DNA of 64,000 nt from Rhodovulum kholense. GTDB taxonomy: Bacteria > Pseudomonadota > Alphaproteobacteria > Rhodobacterales > Rhodobacteraceae. Of this stretch, positions 7,704-16,820 are shown in pieces (position 1 is the stretch's first letter; each line of letters begins with the position of its first letter). The notes below the pieces were generated by a model. That model made no database searches, was not told where the DNA came from, and worked only from the letters and a program-made list of their open reading frames with translations. The position numbers were made by a program, and so were the translations under genes. The stretch spans positions 1-64,000 of the forward strand of contig NZ_QAYC01000006.1 in assembly GCF_003053725.1 (NCBI RefSeq), read 5' to 3'.

Positions 7704-10393
7704 TCGCCTTCGACATGCTCGTCGCGATCTGTCTTTTCTATGTGGCGATCCTCTTCGGCGTGGCCTTCCTGGCCGAGCGCGGCGGCAGGCGCGGCAGCAA
7801 TGCCTGGCTGCGCTCGCCTCTGGTCTACACGCTGTCGCTGTCGGTCTACTGCACCGCCTGGACCTTCTACGGTGCGGTCGGCTACGCGGCGCGTTCGGGG
7901 CTGGAATTCGTCACCATCTATCTGGGGCCGACGCTGGTGCTGATCGGCTGGTGGTGGACGCTCAGAAAGCTGGTTCGGATCGGCAAGACCCAGCGGATCA
8001 CCTCGATCGCCGACCTGATCTCGTCGCGCTACGGCAAGTCGAACATGCTGGGGGTGATTGTCACCCTGATCGCGGTCGTGGGCACGACGCCCTATATCGC
8101 ACTGCAGCTGCAATCGGTGACGCTATCCTTCGCGGTCTTTGCCGCCGCCGGTGCGCCGGGGCCGTGGCAGCTGGTCGACCTGAACGCCGCGGCCTTCAGC
8201 GTCGCCATCGGGCTTGCGGTCTTCACCGTCTTCTTCGGCACCCGCAATCTCGATGCCAACGAACGCCATCACGGCGTCGTCACCGCCATCGCGGTCGAGG
8301 CGGTGGTCAAGCTGATCGCGCTATTGGCGGTCGGCATCTTCGTGGTCTGGGGCATCGGCGGCGGTGCACAGGCGACACTGGACCGGATCGAGGCCTCGCC
8401 GCTGGCGGGCATGCCGGTGGCGCCGGGGCGCTGGATCGGGCTGACCTTCCTTGCGGGCGCCGCGATCCTGACGTTGCCCCGGATGTTCCAGGTGCTGGTG
8501 GTCGAGAACGAGGACGAACGCCATCTGGCGACCGCCGCCTGGGCCTTTCCGGGCTATGTCTTCCTGATGAGCCTCTTCGTGGTGCCCATCGCCGCGATCG
8601 GGCTGGCCGAGATGCCGCCCGGTGCCAATCCCGATCTTTTCGTTCTGACCCTGCCGCTGGCGCAGGGCCGGGACGGGCTGGCGACGCTGGCCTTCCTGGG
8701 CGGGTTCTCGTCGGCCACCTCGATGGTGATCGTGGCCGCCATCGCGCTGTCGACCATGGTCTCGAACCATATCGTCATGCCGCTTTTCCTGCACTGGACA
8801 CGGTCGGGCGCCACCATGTCGGGCGATGTCCGCACGCTGGTGCTGCGCGCGCGGCGGCTCTCGATCGGGGGGGTGCTGCTGCTGGGCTATCTTTACTACC
8901 GGCTGACCGGCGGCAGCGAGGCGCTGGCCGAGATCGGGCTGATCTCGTTTGCGGGCGTGGCCCAGGTGCTGCCCGCGCTTCTGGGCGGCATCCTGTGGCG
9001 CGGCGCGACCCGGGCCGGGGCGCTGGCCGGGCTGACCGTCGGGTTTTCGCTTTGGGCCTATACGCTGTTCCTGCCCAGCTTCGGCGAGGGCGCGGTGATG
9101 AGCGCGGGGCTGCTGGCCGACGGCCCCTGGGGCATCGGCTGGCTGCGGCCGCAGGGGCTTTTCGGGCTCGACGGGCTCGATCCGCTGGTCCATGCGGTGG
9201 TGTTCTCGATGGGGGCCAATGCGCTGGCCTTCACGCTGGTTTCGCTGTTCGATTTCCCCGGCCCGATGGAGCGGCTGCAGGCGGCGCAGTTCGTCAACGT
9301 GTTCGACCATTCGCCCGCCGGGCAGGGCTGGAGCCAGGGCCGCGCCGAGGCCGAGGACCTGCTGTTGATGGCGCAACGCATCCTTGGCGCGGACGATGCG
9401 CAAAGGCTGTTCCAGCGCGCCGCGGCCGATCAGGGCAAGCAGGGCTATCTGCCCGACACGACCCCCGAATTCCTGCGCGGGCTGGAACGCAAGCTGGCCG
9501 GGTCGGTGGGGGCGGCCACGGCCCATGCGATGGTCGGCCAGATCGTCGGGCGGTCGTCGGTCTCTGTCGAGGATCTGATGAAGGTCGCCGACGAAACCGC
9601 ACAGATGATGGAATATTCCAGCCAGCTCGAAGCCAAGTCCGAGGAACTGGCCCGCACCGCGCGGCAGCTACGCGAGGTCAACGAAAAGCTGACCGAGCTT
9701 TCTGTGCAGAAGGATGCCTTTCTCAGCCAGATCAGCCACGAGCTGCGCACGCCGATGACCTCGATCCGGGCATTCTCCGAGATCCTGATGGAAGACGATG
9801 CGCTGCCGCCCGAGCGTCTGGCCGACTACTCGCGGATCATCCATCAGGAAAGCATGCGGCTGACGCGGCTGCTTGACGATCTGCTGGATCTGTCGGTGCT
9901 GGAGAACGGCCAGGTGTCGCTGCATCCGCAGCCAGTCAGCCTGTCCGATCTCTTGGACCGGTCTGTCGCGGCGGCAGGGGGGCGGTCGGGCCGGGCGCCG
10001 ATGGCGATCCGCCGCGATCCGGCGGCCGAGCGGGTAGATCTGGTCACCGATGGCGACCGGCTGAGCCAGGTCTTCATCAACCTCGTGTCGAACGCGCAGA
10101 AATATTGCGATGCCGCCGATCCGGTCCTGACCATTTCGGTGACCGAGGTCGAGGGCCGCGTAGCGGTCGATTTCGTCGACAATGGCAGCGGCATCCCTGA
10201 TCGCAGCCAGTCGATCATCTTCGAGAAATTCTCGCGCCTGTCCGATCCGCGCAAGGCGGGCGGCGCGGGGCTGGGGCTTGCGATCTGCCGCGAGATCATG
10301 GTGCGGCTCGGCGGGTCCATCGTCTATCTGCCGGGTCGGGGCGGGGCGGCCTTCCGCGTGACGCTTCCGAGCCGCTGTGCCGAGGCGGCCTGA
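7700..10393 (+). CDS. SLC5 transporter / STAC-like / histidine kinase fusion sensor (CrbS/CbrA-like)
   Basis: An 897-residue fusion. Residues ~1-520 form a sodium/solute symporter (SLC5/PutP-like) module with about 13 membrane segments. A helical, soluble linker around 530-650 resembles the STAC domain and ends in a coiled coil. Residues ~670-897 are a histidine kinase: DHp box ISHELRTP with His680, N-box INLVSNAQKY, G1 VDNGSGI and G2 GAGLGLAI. Such proteins couple solute sensing or transport to phosphorylation; CrbS regulates acs in Pseudomonas and Vibrio. Here acs lies just beyond the divergent transporter operon. The likely partner is the REC-only protein at 7049. Acetate as signal is inference from context. 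Confidence 0.9.
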   Translation: MIAFDMLVAICLFYVAILFGVAFLAERGGRRGSNAWLRSPLVYTLSLSVYCTAWTFYGAVGYAARSGLEFVTIYLGPTLVLIGWWWTLRKLVRIGKTQRITSIADLISSRYGKSNMLGVIVTLIAVVGTTPYIALQLQSVTLSFAVFAAAGAPGPWQLVDLNAAAFSVAIGLAVFTVFFGTRNLDANERHHGVVTAIAVEAVVKLIALLAVGIFVVWGIGGGAQATLDRIEASPLAGMPVAPGRWIGLTFLAGAAILTLPRMFQVLVVENEDERHLATAAWAFPGYVFLMSLFVVPIAAIGLAEMPPGANPDLFVLTLPLAQGRDGLATLAFLGGFSSATSMVIVAAIALSTMVSNHIVMPLFLHWTRSGATMSGDVRTLVLRARRLSIGGVLLLGYLYYRLTGGSEALAEIGLISFAGVAQVLPALLGGILWRGATRAGALAGLTVGFSLWAYTLFLPSFGEGAVMSAGLLADGPWGIGWLRPQGLFGLDGLDPLVHAVVFSMGANALAFTLVSLFDFPGPMERLQAAQFVNVFDHSPAGQGWSQGRAEAEDLLLMAQRILGADDAQRLFQRAAADQGKQGYLPDTTPEFLRGLERKLAGSVGAATAHAMVGQIVGRSSVSVEDLMKVADETAQMMEYSSQLEAKSEELARTARQLREVNEKLTELSVQKDAFLSQISHELRTPMTSIRAFSEILMEDDALPPERLADYSRIIHQESMRLTRLLDDLLDLSVLENGQVSLHPQPVSLSDLLDRSVAAAGGRSGRAPMAIRRDPAAERVDLVTDGDRLSQVFINLVSNAQKYCDAADPVLTISVTEVEGRVAVDFVDNGSGIPDRSQSIIFEKFSRLSDPRKAGGAGLGLAICREIMVRLGGSIVYLPGRGGAAFRVTLPSRCAEAA

Positions 10394-10488
10394 AATCGGT
10401 CGCATTTTAGAGGCAACCCTTTCTAAACCTTGAGCGGTCTATCACCGGGAAGAACCCTTCGGGAACGGCGATCGAGAACGGGCGCGAC

Positions 10489-11700
10489 ATGGCAGAGAAC
10501 GGACATCAGGCAATCCTGCGGCGAATCCTCGGTGAAGACCGGGTGTCGCTTGGCGGGGCGCGGGGCGGCGGCAGCGATGGGGTCGCAGCACTCCGGCTCG
10601 AAACGGCACGCGCCACGCGCGAGTCCTTCGGGCTGACCGCCCTGGTCGAGGAATGCAAGGCCGAACGGACCGGCTTGCCGGAGATCGAGGCCGAAGTGAC
10701 CGACGACTCGCTGGCGATCCTGCTGCGCGGCCCCGACGGGCGGCTTGGCCTCGTGGTCTATTCCGCCGATCTGGCGATGGCGCTTCTGGAATGGCGTCTG
10801 GTGGGCTTCCTGTCCGAAACCGCGCCGCCCGCCCGCGCGCTGACCGCCACCGACGCGGCGGTGCTGGCCGACCTGACCGACCCGATCCTTACCCGCTTCG
10901 CGCGCGCCATGAAAGAGGCCAGCGGCGCCGACTGGGCCAGCGGCTTTGCCCAGGGCGCGCGGATCGACGACCCGCGTCATGTGCCCTTGCTCATGGCGGC
11001 CGGGCGCTACCGGCTGTACCGGCTGAAACTGTTGGCCGGGCGCGGGCGCAGCGGCGGCCTGATCATCGCCTTGCCCGAGGCGGCGCCGGTGGCGCGACCG
11101 AAGGCGGCCGAAAAGATCGCTCGACCCTGGCCCGAAGCGCTGCGCGCCGGTGTGCTGGGGGCCGAGTTGTCGCTGAACGCGGTGCTCTGGCGGACCCGGA
11201 TGTCGGCGGCCGGGGTTGCGCGGCTCAAGCCCGGTGCTCTGCTGTCGCTGCCCGCTGCGGCGCTGGGCGCGGTCCAGCTTGAAGGGCCGGGGGGCGTGGT
11301 GGTCGCGGGCGGGCGGCTCGGTCAGGCCCATGGCGACCGCGCGATCAAGCTCGACAGCGAGGCCGGTGCGGCAGACGATCCCGGCTTCGGGGGCGGCATG
11401 CCGGATCAGGGCGGATTGGGCACGGGTCTGCCCGGGGGCGATCCGCTGCAGATTGGGTCCGACCTGCCGATGGAGGATGGCGGTTTTCCCTTCGGCGAGG
11501 CGGCCGAAGAGGGGGGGCTCGACTTCGCGGCCGAGGCGGGGGGCGCCGGAGGGTTCGACCTGGGCGGCGAAGAGTTCCCGTTCGACCCGGGCGGGCTCGA
11601 CAGCGATCTGGAAAACGCGCTGCAGAACGACCTCGACCTGAGCGGGTTCGGTTCGGCGCCGCTCGATCTGTCCGAGGAATTCCCCGCCGCTTCGGCCTAG
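10489..11700 (+). CDS. FliM/FliN-family flagellar motor-switch-like protein with long acidic tail
   Basis: A 403-residue protein whose N-terminal half resembles the FliM/FliN (SpoA) C-ring family as found outside the main flagellar cluster in Rhodobacterales. The SpoA-like domain lies at about residues 215-285 (AELSLNAVLWRTRMS, then LKPGALLSLP). The last ~110 residues are a low-complexity tail rich in Gly, Asp, Glu and Phe. No flagellar genes are adjacent. It follows the sensor kinase by 95 bases on the same strand and may have its own promoter. It could be a C-ring component or a type III-like sorting-platform protein; the family assignment is good, the partner unknown. Confidence 0.7.
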   Translation: MAENGHQAILRRILGEDRVSLGGARGGGSDGVAALRLETARATRESFGLTALVEECKAERTGLPEIEAEVTDDSLAILLRGPDGRLGLVVYSADLAMALLEWRLVGFLSETAPPARALTATDAAVLADLTDPILTRFARAMKEASGADWASGFAQGARIDDPRHVPLLMAAGRYRLYRLKLLAGRGRSGGLIIALPEAAPVARPKAAEKIARPWPEALRAGVLGAELSLNAVLWRTRMSAAGVARLKPGALLSLPAAALGAVQLEGPGGVVVAGGRLGQAHGDRAIKLDSEAGAADDPGFGGGMPDQGGLGTGLPGGDPLQIGSDLPMEDGGFPFGEAAEEGGLDFAAEAGGAGGFDLGGEEFPFDPGGLDSDLENALQNDLDLSGFGSAPLDLSEEFPAASA

Positions 11701-11999
11701 ATCGCGCTTTGGTCTCCGGTGATGCCCCGCAGCGATCGGAAGCGCCGCGCGCCTCTCCGAACCGGCCCGGATTGCCCCGTGCGCGCGCCTGGTCAGCGGC
11801 GCGCAGCGTCCGTCAGCGGTAACGGCGTCGGATTGCCCTGCCGCGACGGCCATCACTGGCCCGGGTCGCCCACCGCGCGAGCTCCGAAGGCGCTCCGCGC
11901 GATCTCGACCGCCCGAAGAGGCCCGTCCATGCCGGTGCCGGTGTATCGGTAGCGTCCCGTCGGCGCGGGGCCGGGGGGCAATCCCTTGAGCGGTCCGGA
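11701..11999. other. Spacer between the convergent FliM/FliN-like gene and ptsP
   Basis: About 300 bases with no convincing gene. A 77-codon frame at 11719-11952 on the plus strand lacks a ribosome site. On the minus strand, in the same frame as ptsP and after its stop codon, the sequence stays open for about 48 codons to a TGA at 11853-11855 and uses rather coding-like codons. No T-rich terminator hairpin was found. Confidence 0.4.
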
Positions 12000-14243
12000 T
12001 CAGTCGCGGCGTCTCAGCCAGTCCATGATCGCCGGGCGGACCGATTGCGCCCCGCTGGCGCGCGCCGTGTCGATCACCGCGCGGGCCTCGGCCAGGTTGC
12101 TGCGCCTCAGCATGTGCTTGACCGGGCCAATCGAGGCCGGGCGCATCGACAGCGACCGCAGGCCGATGGCCGCGAAACACAGCGCCTCGACCGGCCGGCC
12201 CGCATCCTCGCCGCAGAAGGACAGCGGTGTGCCGGTATCTTCGCAGCGCTTCACGATCTGTTCGAGGAAGCTCAGGAAGCTCACATTCAGCGTGTCGTAC
12301 CGGCGCCGCACCCGCTCGTTCTCGCGGTCGGCGGCGAAGAAGAACTGTTTCAGGTCGTTGCCGCCGATCGAGATGAAGTCGGCCTCTTCGTAGAATTGCC
12401 TGGGCGAGAACGCCATCGAGGGCGTTTCCAGCATCGCGCCGATCTCGACCTTTTCGGGCAGCGGGCGTCCCAGCCGCCCCTCGCGGTCGATCTCGCACAT
12501 CAGGTGGTCGCGCGCGATGCGGAATTCTTCGAGCTGCGCGACGAAGGGGAACATCACCGACAGCGGCCGCCCGTTCGCGGCCCGGATCAGCGCCTGCAGC
12601 TGCATCCGCAGCACGCCGGGCCGGTCCAGCCCCACCCGGATCGCGCGCCAGCCAAGCGCGGGGTTCGGTTCGTCCTGCGGCTTCATGTAGGACAGCACCT
12701 TGTCCGACCCGATATCGAGCGTGCGAAACACCACGCGCTTGTCCTCGGCCGCATCCATCACCCGGGCATAAAGCGCCGCGACCTCGCTGCGCTTCGGCAC
12801 TTTCGAGCGGACGAGAAACTGCAATTCGGTGCGGAAGAGGCCAACGCCCTCGGCGCCCGAACTTTCCAGCGAGGGCAGGTCGGCCATCAGGCCCGCATTC
12901 ATGTGCAGCGCGATCCGCTGGCCGCACAGCGTCAGCGCCGGTTCCTTGCGGATCGTGGCATAGCGCTGCTGCGCCTTGGCCTGCATCGCGATCTTGTCGT
13001 TGAAGGCGGTCGCGACGGTTTCCTCGGGCCGCAGATGCACGATGCCCTGTTCGCCATCGACGAGGATCGGGTCGCCGTTCAGCGCCTCGGTGGTGATCCG
13101 CTGGGCATTGACGATCAGCGGGATCGCCAGCGCGCGGGCGACGACGGCGGCATGGCTGCCGACCGAGCCCTCTTCCAGCACCACGCCGCGCAGCGACCGG
13201 CCGTAATCCAGCAATTCGCCCGGCCCGATATTGCGCGCGATCAGGATCGGGTCGGCGGGGCGCTCGGCGCCGGTATGTTCGCCCTGGCCGGTCAGGATGC
13301 GCAACAGCCGGTTCGACAGGTCGTCGAGATCGTGCAGCCGCTCGCGCAGATAGGGGTCGGGCACGGTCTGCATCCGTGCGCGCGCGGCCGACTGTTCCTT
13401 TTCCACCGCCGCCTCGGCCGACAGGCCGCGGGCGATGTCTTCTTCCATCCGCCGCTTCCAGCCGCGGGAATTGGCGAACATGCGGTAGGCTTCCAGCACC
13501 TGCAGCTGGTCCTTGTCGCCGCTGGGCGCCGCGTTCAGCATTTCGTCAACGGTGACGCGCAGCCGGTCTACGGCCTCGTGTAGACGCCGCATCTCGGTCT
13601 CGAAGTCGTCGGCGATGGGGTTGGCGATGACGACGCGCGGCTCGTGCAGCCAGACATGGCCGACCGCCACGCCCTCCTGACCGACCGTGCCCTGGAACAT
13701 CACCGGGCGCTGGTGCAGCGCGGCCAGCGCCTCGCCCTCGCCGACGAAGGCGCCAAGCTCGGTCATCTCGGCCAGCACCATGGCCACGACTTCCAGCGCA
13801 TAGACTTCGTCGTCGGAATATTGCCGGGCTTCCTTCGACTGCACGACCAGCACGCCCAGCCGTTCGCCCAGCCGCTGGATCGGCACGCCGAGGAAGGCCG
13901 AGAAGATTTCCTCGCCGGTCTCGGGCATGTAGCGAAAGCCGCGTTCCTGGGGCGCGTTGCCGGTGTTGATCGGGCGGGCGGTCTTGGCGACGCGGCCCAC
14001 CAGACCCTCGCCGACGCGCAGCCGGGTCTGGTGCACCGATTCGGGTTTCAGGCCCTCGGTGGCGCACAGTTCCAGGGTGTCGGCATCGCGAAACAGATAG
14101 ATCGAGCAGACATGGGTACCCATCTGCTCGGCGATCAGCGCCGTGATCCGGTCAAGCCGTTCCTGGCCCGCCGCCGGCTCGGCGAGGGTTTCGCGCAGGC
14201 GAACAAGCAGCCTACGGCTTGCGCTTTCAGTCGGGTCGGGCAT
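12000..14243 (-). CDS. ptsP: Phosphoenolpyruvate-protein phosphotransferase PtsP (EI-Ntr)
   Basis: A 747-residue enzyme I of the nitrogen PTS. An N-terminal GAF domain (residues ~15-160) is followed by the PTS enzyme I N-terminal helical/swivelling region with phosphoacceptor His364 (GSVGSHAAVVARAL). The C-terminal PEP-binding barrel has GVGLFRTE, GWRAIRVGL and LSFCGEDAG. It autophosphorylates from PEP and passes phosphate to NPr/HPr, then to EIIA-Ntr, in the cytoplasm. The GAF domain senses metabolites in homologues. It starts 11 bases after lysC, an adjacency usual in alphaproteobacteria. Confidence 0.96.
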   Translation of the reverse strand: MPDPTESASRRLLVRLRETLAEPAAGQERLDRITALIAEQMGTHVCSIYLFRDADTLELCATEGLKPESVHQTRLRVGEGLVGRVAKTARPINTGNAPQERGFRYMPETGEEIFSAFLGVPIQRLGERLGVLVVQSKEARQYSDDEVYALEVVAMVLAEMTELGAFVGEGEALAALHQRPVMFQGTVGQEGVAVGHVWLHEPRVVIANPIADDFETEMRRLHEAVDRLRVTVDEMLNAAPSGDKDQLQVLEAYRMFANSRGWKRRMEEDIARGLSAEAAVEKEQSAARARMQTVPDPYLRERLHDLDDLSNRLLRILTGQGEHTGAERPADPILIARNIGPGELLDYGRSLRGVVLEEGSVGSHAAVVARALAIPLIVNAQRITTEALNGDPILVDGEQGIVHLRPEETVATAFNDKIAMQAKAQQRYATIRKEPALTLCGQRIALHMNAGLMADLPSLESSGAEGVGLFRTELQFLVRSKVPKRSEVAALYARVMDAAEDKRVVFRTLDIGSDKVLSYMKPQDEPNPALGWRAIRVGLDRPGVLRMQLQALIRAANGRPLSVMFPFVAQLEEFRIARDHLMCEIDREGRLGRPLPEKVEIGAMLETPSMAFSPRQFYEEADFISIGGNDLKQFFFAADRENERVRRRYDTLNVSFLSFLEQIVKRCEDTGTPLSFCGEDAGRPVEALCFAAIGLRSLSMRPASIGPVKHMLRRSNLAEARAVIDTARASGAQSVRPAIMDWLRRRD

Positions 14244-14254
14244 TTGCCCCCGTA

Positions 14255-15493
14255 TTAGCCTGCGTTTTCCAATTTGAACGCATCATGGAGAGCTTGCACG
14301 GCAAGTTCCATATATTTCCGGTCGATCAGGACGGAAATCTTAATCTCGGAAGTTGTAATGACCCGGATGTTTATTCCTTCGGCGGCGAGCGCATCGAACA
14401 TGGTCGAGGCGACGCCCGCATGGCTGCGCATCCCGATGCCGACGACCGACACCTTGGCGACATCGGTATCGGCCACCAGCTCGCGGAAATTGACCTCGCC
14501 CGCGTCCTTGGTCTTGTTCATGGCCTCGCGGGCGCGCGCGACCTGATTGACCGGACAAGAGAAGGTCATGTCGGTGCGCCCCTCTTCCGAGATGTTCTGC
14601 ACGATCATGTCGACATTGACGCCCGCCTTGGCCAGCGGCCCGAAGATCGCGGCGGCAATGCCGGGGCGGTCGGCCACCGAGATCAGTGTCATCTTGGCCT
14701 CGTCGCGCGAATAGGCGACGCCGGAAACCACGTTCTGTTCCACAATATCCTCCTCGTCGCAGACGAGCGTGCCCGAGTTTTCGTCGGTGTCCTCGAAACT
14801 GGAAAGCACCCGCAATTTCACCTTGTAGCGCATCGCCAGCTCGACCGAGCGGGTCTGCAGTACCTTGGCGCCGAGGCTCGCGAGTTCCAGCATCTCTTCG
14901 AAGGCGATACGGTCGAGCTTGCGCGCCTTGTCCTCGATGCGCGGGTCGGTGGTGTAAACCCCGTCGACATCGGTATAGATGTCGCAGCGCACCGCGTCGA
15001 AGGCGGCGGCGAAGGCCACGGCCGTGGTGTCCGACCCGCCCCGGCCCAGCGTGGTGATGCGGCCCTCGGAGCTGATGCCCTGAAAGCCCGCGACCACGGC
15101 GACCTTCATGCCCTCGGCGAATTTCTGGTCGATATTGTCGCGCGGAATGGCCTCGATTCGCGCCGCCGAATGCGCCGAGGTGGTTTTCAGCGGCACCTGC
15201 CAGCCCTGCCAGCTGCGCGCGGGCACGTCCATTTCCTGCAGCGTCAGCGCCATCAGCCCGGCGGTCACGTTCTCGCCGGAACTCACGACGGCATCGTATT
15301 CGCGTGCGTCGAACAGCGGCGAGGTCTGTTCGACCCAGCCGACCAGCTCGTTCGTCTTGCCGGACATGGCCGAGACCACGACGATCACGTCATAGCCCTG
15401 CTCGACCTCGCGTTTGACCTTCTCGGCGGCATTCCTGATCCGCGCGAGATCGGCCACCGAGGTGCCCCCGAATTTCATCACCAGAACCGGCAT
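14255..15493 (-). CDS. lysC: Aspartate kinase
   Basis: A 412-residue aspartokinase, first step of the aspartate pathway to lysine, threonine and methionine. The N-terminus MPVLVMKFGGTSV is diagnostic. The kinase domain contains GRGGSDTTAVAFAAA, and two ACT domains (about residues 265-405) provide feedback control by amino acids. The ATG at 15493 is used because the family begins at this MPVLVMKFGG; the open frame extends 24 codons further without homology. It is followed 11 bases later by ptsP and probably co-transcribed. Confidence 0.96.
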   Translation of the reverse strand: MPVLVMKFGGTSVADLARIRNAAEKVKREVEQGYDVIVVVSAMSGKTNELVGWVEQTSPLFDAREYDAVVSSGENVTAGLMALTLQEMDVPARSWQGWQVPLKTTSAHSAARIEAIPRDNIDQKFAEGMKVAVVAGFQGISSEGRITTLGRGGSDTTAVAFAAAFDAVRCDIYTDVDGVYTTDPRIEDKARKLDRIAFEEMLELASLGAKVLQTRSVELAMRYKVKLRVLSSFEDTDENSGTLVCDEEDIVEQNVVSGVAYSRDEAKMTLISVADRPGIAAAIFGPLAKAGVNVDMIVQNISEEGRTDMTFSCPVNQVARAREAMNKTKDAGEVNFRELVADTDVAKVSVVGIGMRSHAGVASTMFDALAAEGINIRVITTSEIKISVLIDRKYMELAVQALHDAFKLENAG

Positions 15494-15561
15494 CGTCGCC
15501 CGTCTCGTCCCTGCGCTTTCGTTCCGGGATGCTCTATGGGAAGGCGCGCCGGAGGGCAAGA

Positions 15562-16227
15562 TCAATAGGGATGGGGGCGCCCGTCCCAGGTCTCGAAACA
15601 GCCGGTCGTCTCGAGGCTCAGCGCCTCGAACCGGGCGGCCAGCCCCTCTGCCGCTTCATCGGCCGAGATATCACCGCCTTCGCCGCCCATGTCGGTGCGC
15701 ACCCATCCCGGATGGTAGATTCCGACGGCGATGCCGCGCGGTTTCAGGTCGGCGGCGAGGTTGCGCCCGAGATTGAGCGCGGCCGCCTTCGAGGCGCGAT
15801 AGATATAGGACCCGCCGGGCGCACGTTCGTCCGAGGCCATCTGCGATGAGATGATGGCGATCCGCGGCCGGTCCGACCGGTTTAGCAGGGGCAGCATCGC
15901 CTGCACGGTCAGGAAGACGCCGGTCACGTTGGTGGCGAACATCTGCGCCCACATCTCGGGCGGATAGCCGTCGTCCGGCGTCTGGTTGCGGTCAAGAAAG
16001 GCGCCCGCGTTGCAGACCAGAAGGTCGAGCGCGGCGTCGCCCAGGCTTTCGACCAGCCCGCGCTGCGCCTTGGGGTCGGTCACATCGAGCGGCATCCAGC
16101 GCGCGCCCTCGACCCGGGGCGGATCTTCGGTCCTGGCGGTGCCGATGGGTGCGAGGCCGCGTTCGGCGTAAAGCTGAAGCAGTCCGAGGCCGATGCCCCG
16201 GTTGGCGCCGGTGATCAGGGGGGTCAT
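15562..16227 (-). CDS. Short-chain dehydrogenase/reductase (SDR) family protein
   Basis: A 221-residue Rossmann oxidoreductase. It has the NAD(P)-binding TGANRGIGLG at residues 6-15, the CNAG motif near 70, a catalytic Ser in IISSQM and the YxxxK pair in YRASK. The length fits the classical SDR subclass. The substrate is not evident. It starts 11 bases downstream of the DUF1178 gene stop on the same strand. The start ATG at 16227 is set by the Rossmann motif; a much longer open frame upstream is a reading-frame shadow. Confidence 0.9.
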   Translation of the reverse strand: MTPLITGANRGIGLGLLQLYAERGLAPIGTARTEDPPRVEGARWMPLDVTDPKAQRGLVESLGDAALDLLVCNAGAFLDRNQTPDDGYPPEMWAQMFATNVTGVFLTVQAMLPLLNRSDRPRIAIISSQMASDERAPGGSYIYRASKAAALNLGRNLAADLKPRGIAVGIYHPGWVRTDMGGEGGDISADEAAEGLAARFEALSLETTGCFETWDGRPHPY

Positions 16228-16238
16228 GGCGGGGTCCT

Positions 16239-16691
16239 TCAATTGGTCTTGCGGCGGGGCAGGAAGGGCAGGGGGGCGACCGGGATCCCGTCCTCGATCA
16301 GCCGCAGCGCCTCGTCGGCGCGGGCTTCGCCATGGATCGGGCGTTCGGGGCTGAGACCGGCATGCATGTCGCGCGCCTCCTGCACGAAGCGAAGCCCGAC
16401 ATAGTCGGATTTTTCCTCGATGCGTTTGCGCAGATCCGCCAGGGCCTGTTCGGCCGGGTGAGCCGGGGCCGAAAGCGTCGGCGCCGATTGCGTCCGTTCG
16501 GGTGGGGCGGGGTCGGCCCCGGGCCGGTCGGTCGCGACGTTCGGCGCCATCAATGCCTTCGAGACGGTGCCATTGCCGCAGACCGCACAGGTCACATGGC
16601 CGCCGGACAGCAGCGTGTCGAAGGCCGAGGCCGACTGGAACCAGCTTTCGAAGCGGTGCCCGTCGGCACAGGTGAGAGCATAGCGGATCAT
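16239..16691 (-). CDS. DUF1178 family protein
   Basis: A 150-residue cytoplasmic protein beginning MIRYALTCADGHRFESWFQS. A CAVCGN sequence near residue 36, together with the earlier Cys8 and a His, suggests a small metal-binding fold as in the regulatory-FmdB-like DUF1178 family. The C-terminal half (SDYVGLRFVQEARDMHAG, IHGEARADEA) matches the alphaproteobacterial family, whose function is unknown. It is transcribed with the SDR gene. The open frame extends far upstream, but the ATG at 16691 gives the family length. Confidence 0.88.
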   Translation of the reverse strand: MIRYALTCADGHRFESWFQSASAFDTLLSGGHVTCAVCGNGTVSKALMAPNVATDRPGADPAPPERTQSAPTLSAPAHPAEQALADLRKRIEEKSDYVGLRFVQEARDMHAGLSPERPIHGEARADEALRLIEDGIPVAPLPFLPRRKTN

Positions 16692-16820
16692 TCGAAAATC
16701 CTGTTGGCAGGACAGGGCGATACTTATGCGCCCGGGCCGGGATTGCAACGCCGCGCTTGACCCGAGGGCGCGACGGAATAGGTGCAGTTTCGAACGAATA
16801 CAGCACATGGATGATCCCTG

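Noticed and set aside
11719-11952. 77-codon plus-strand frame after the FliM/FliN-like gene
   Set aside because: No ribosome site, Arg/Pro-rich, no family likeness.
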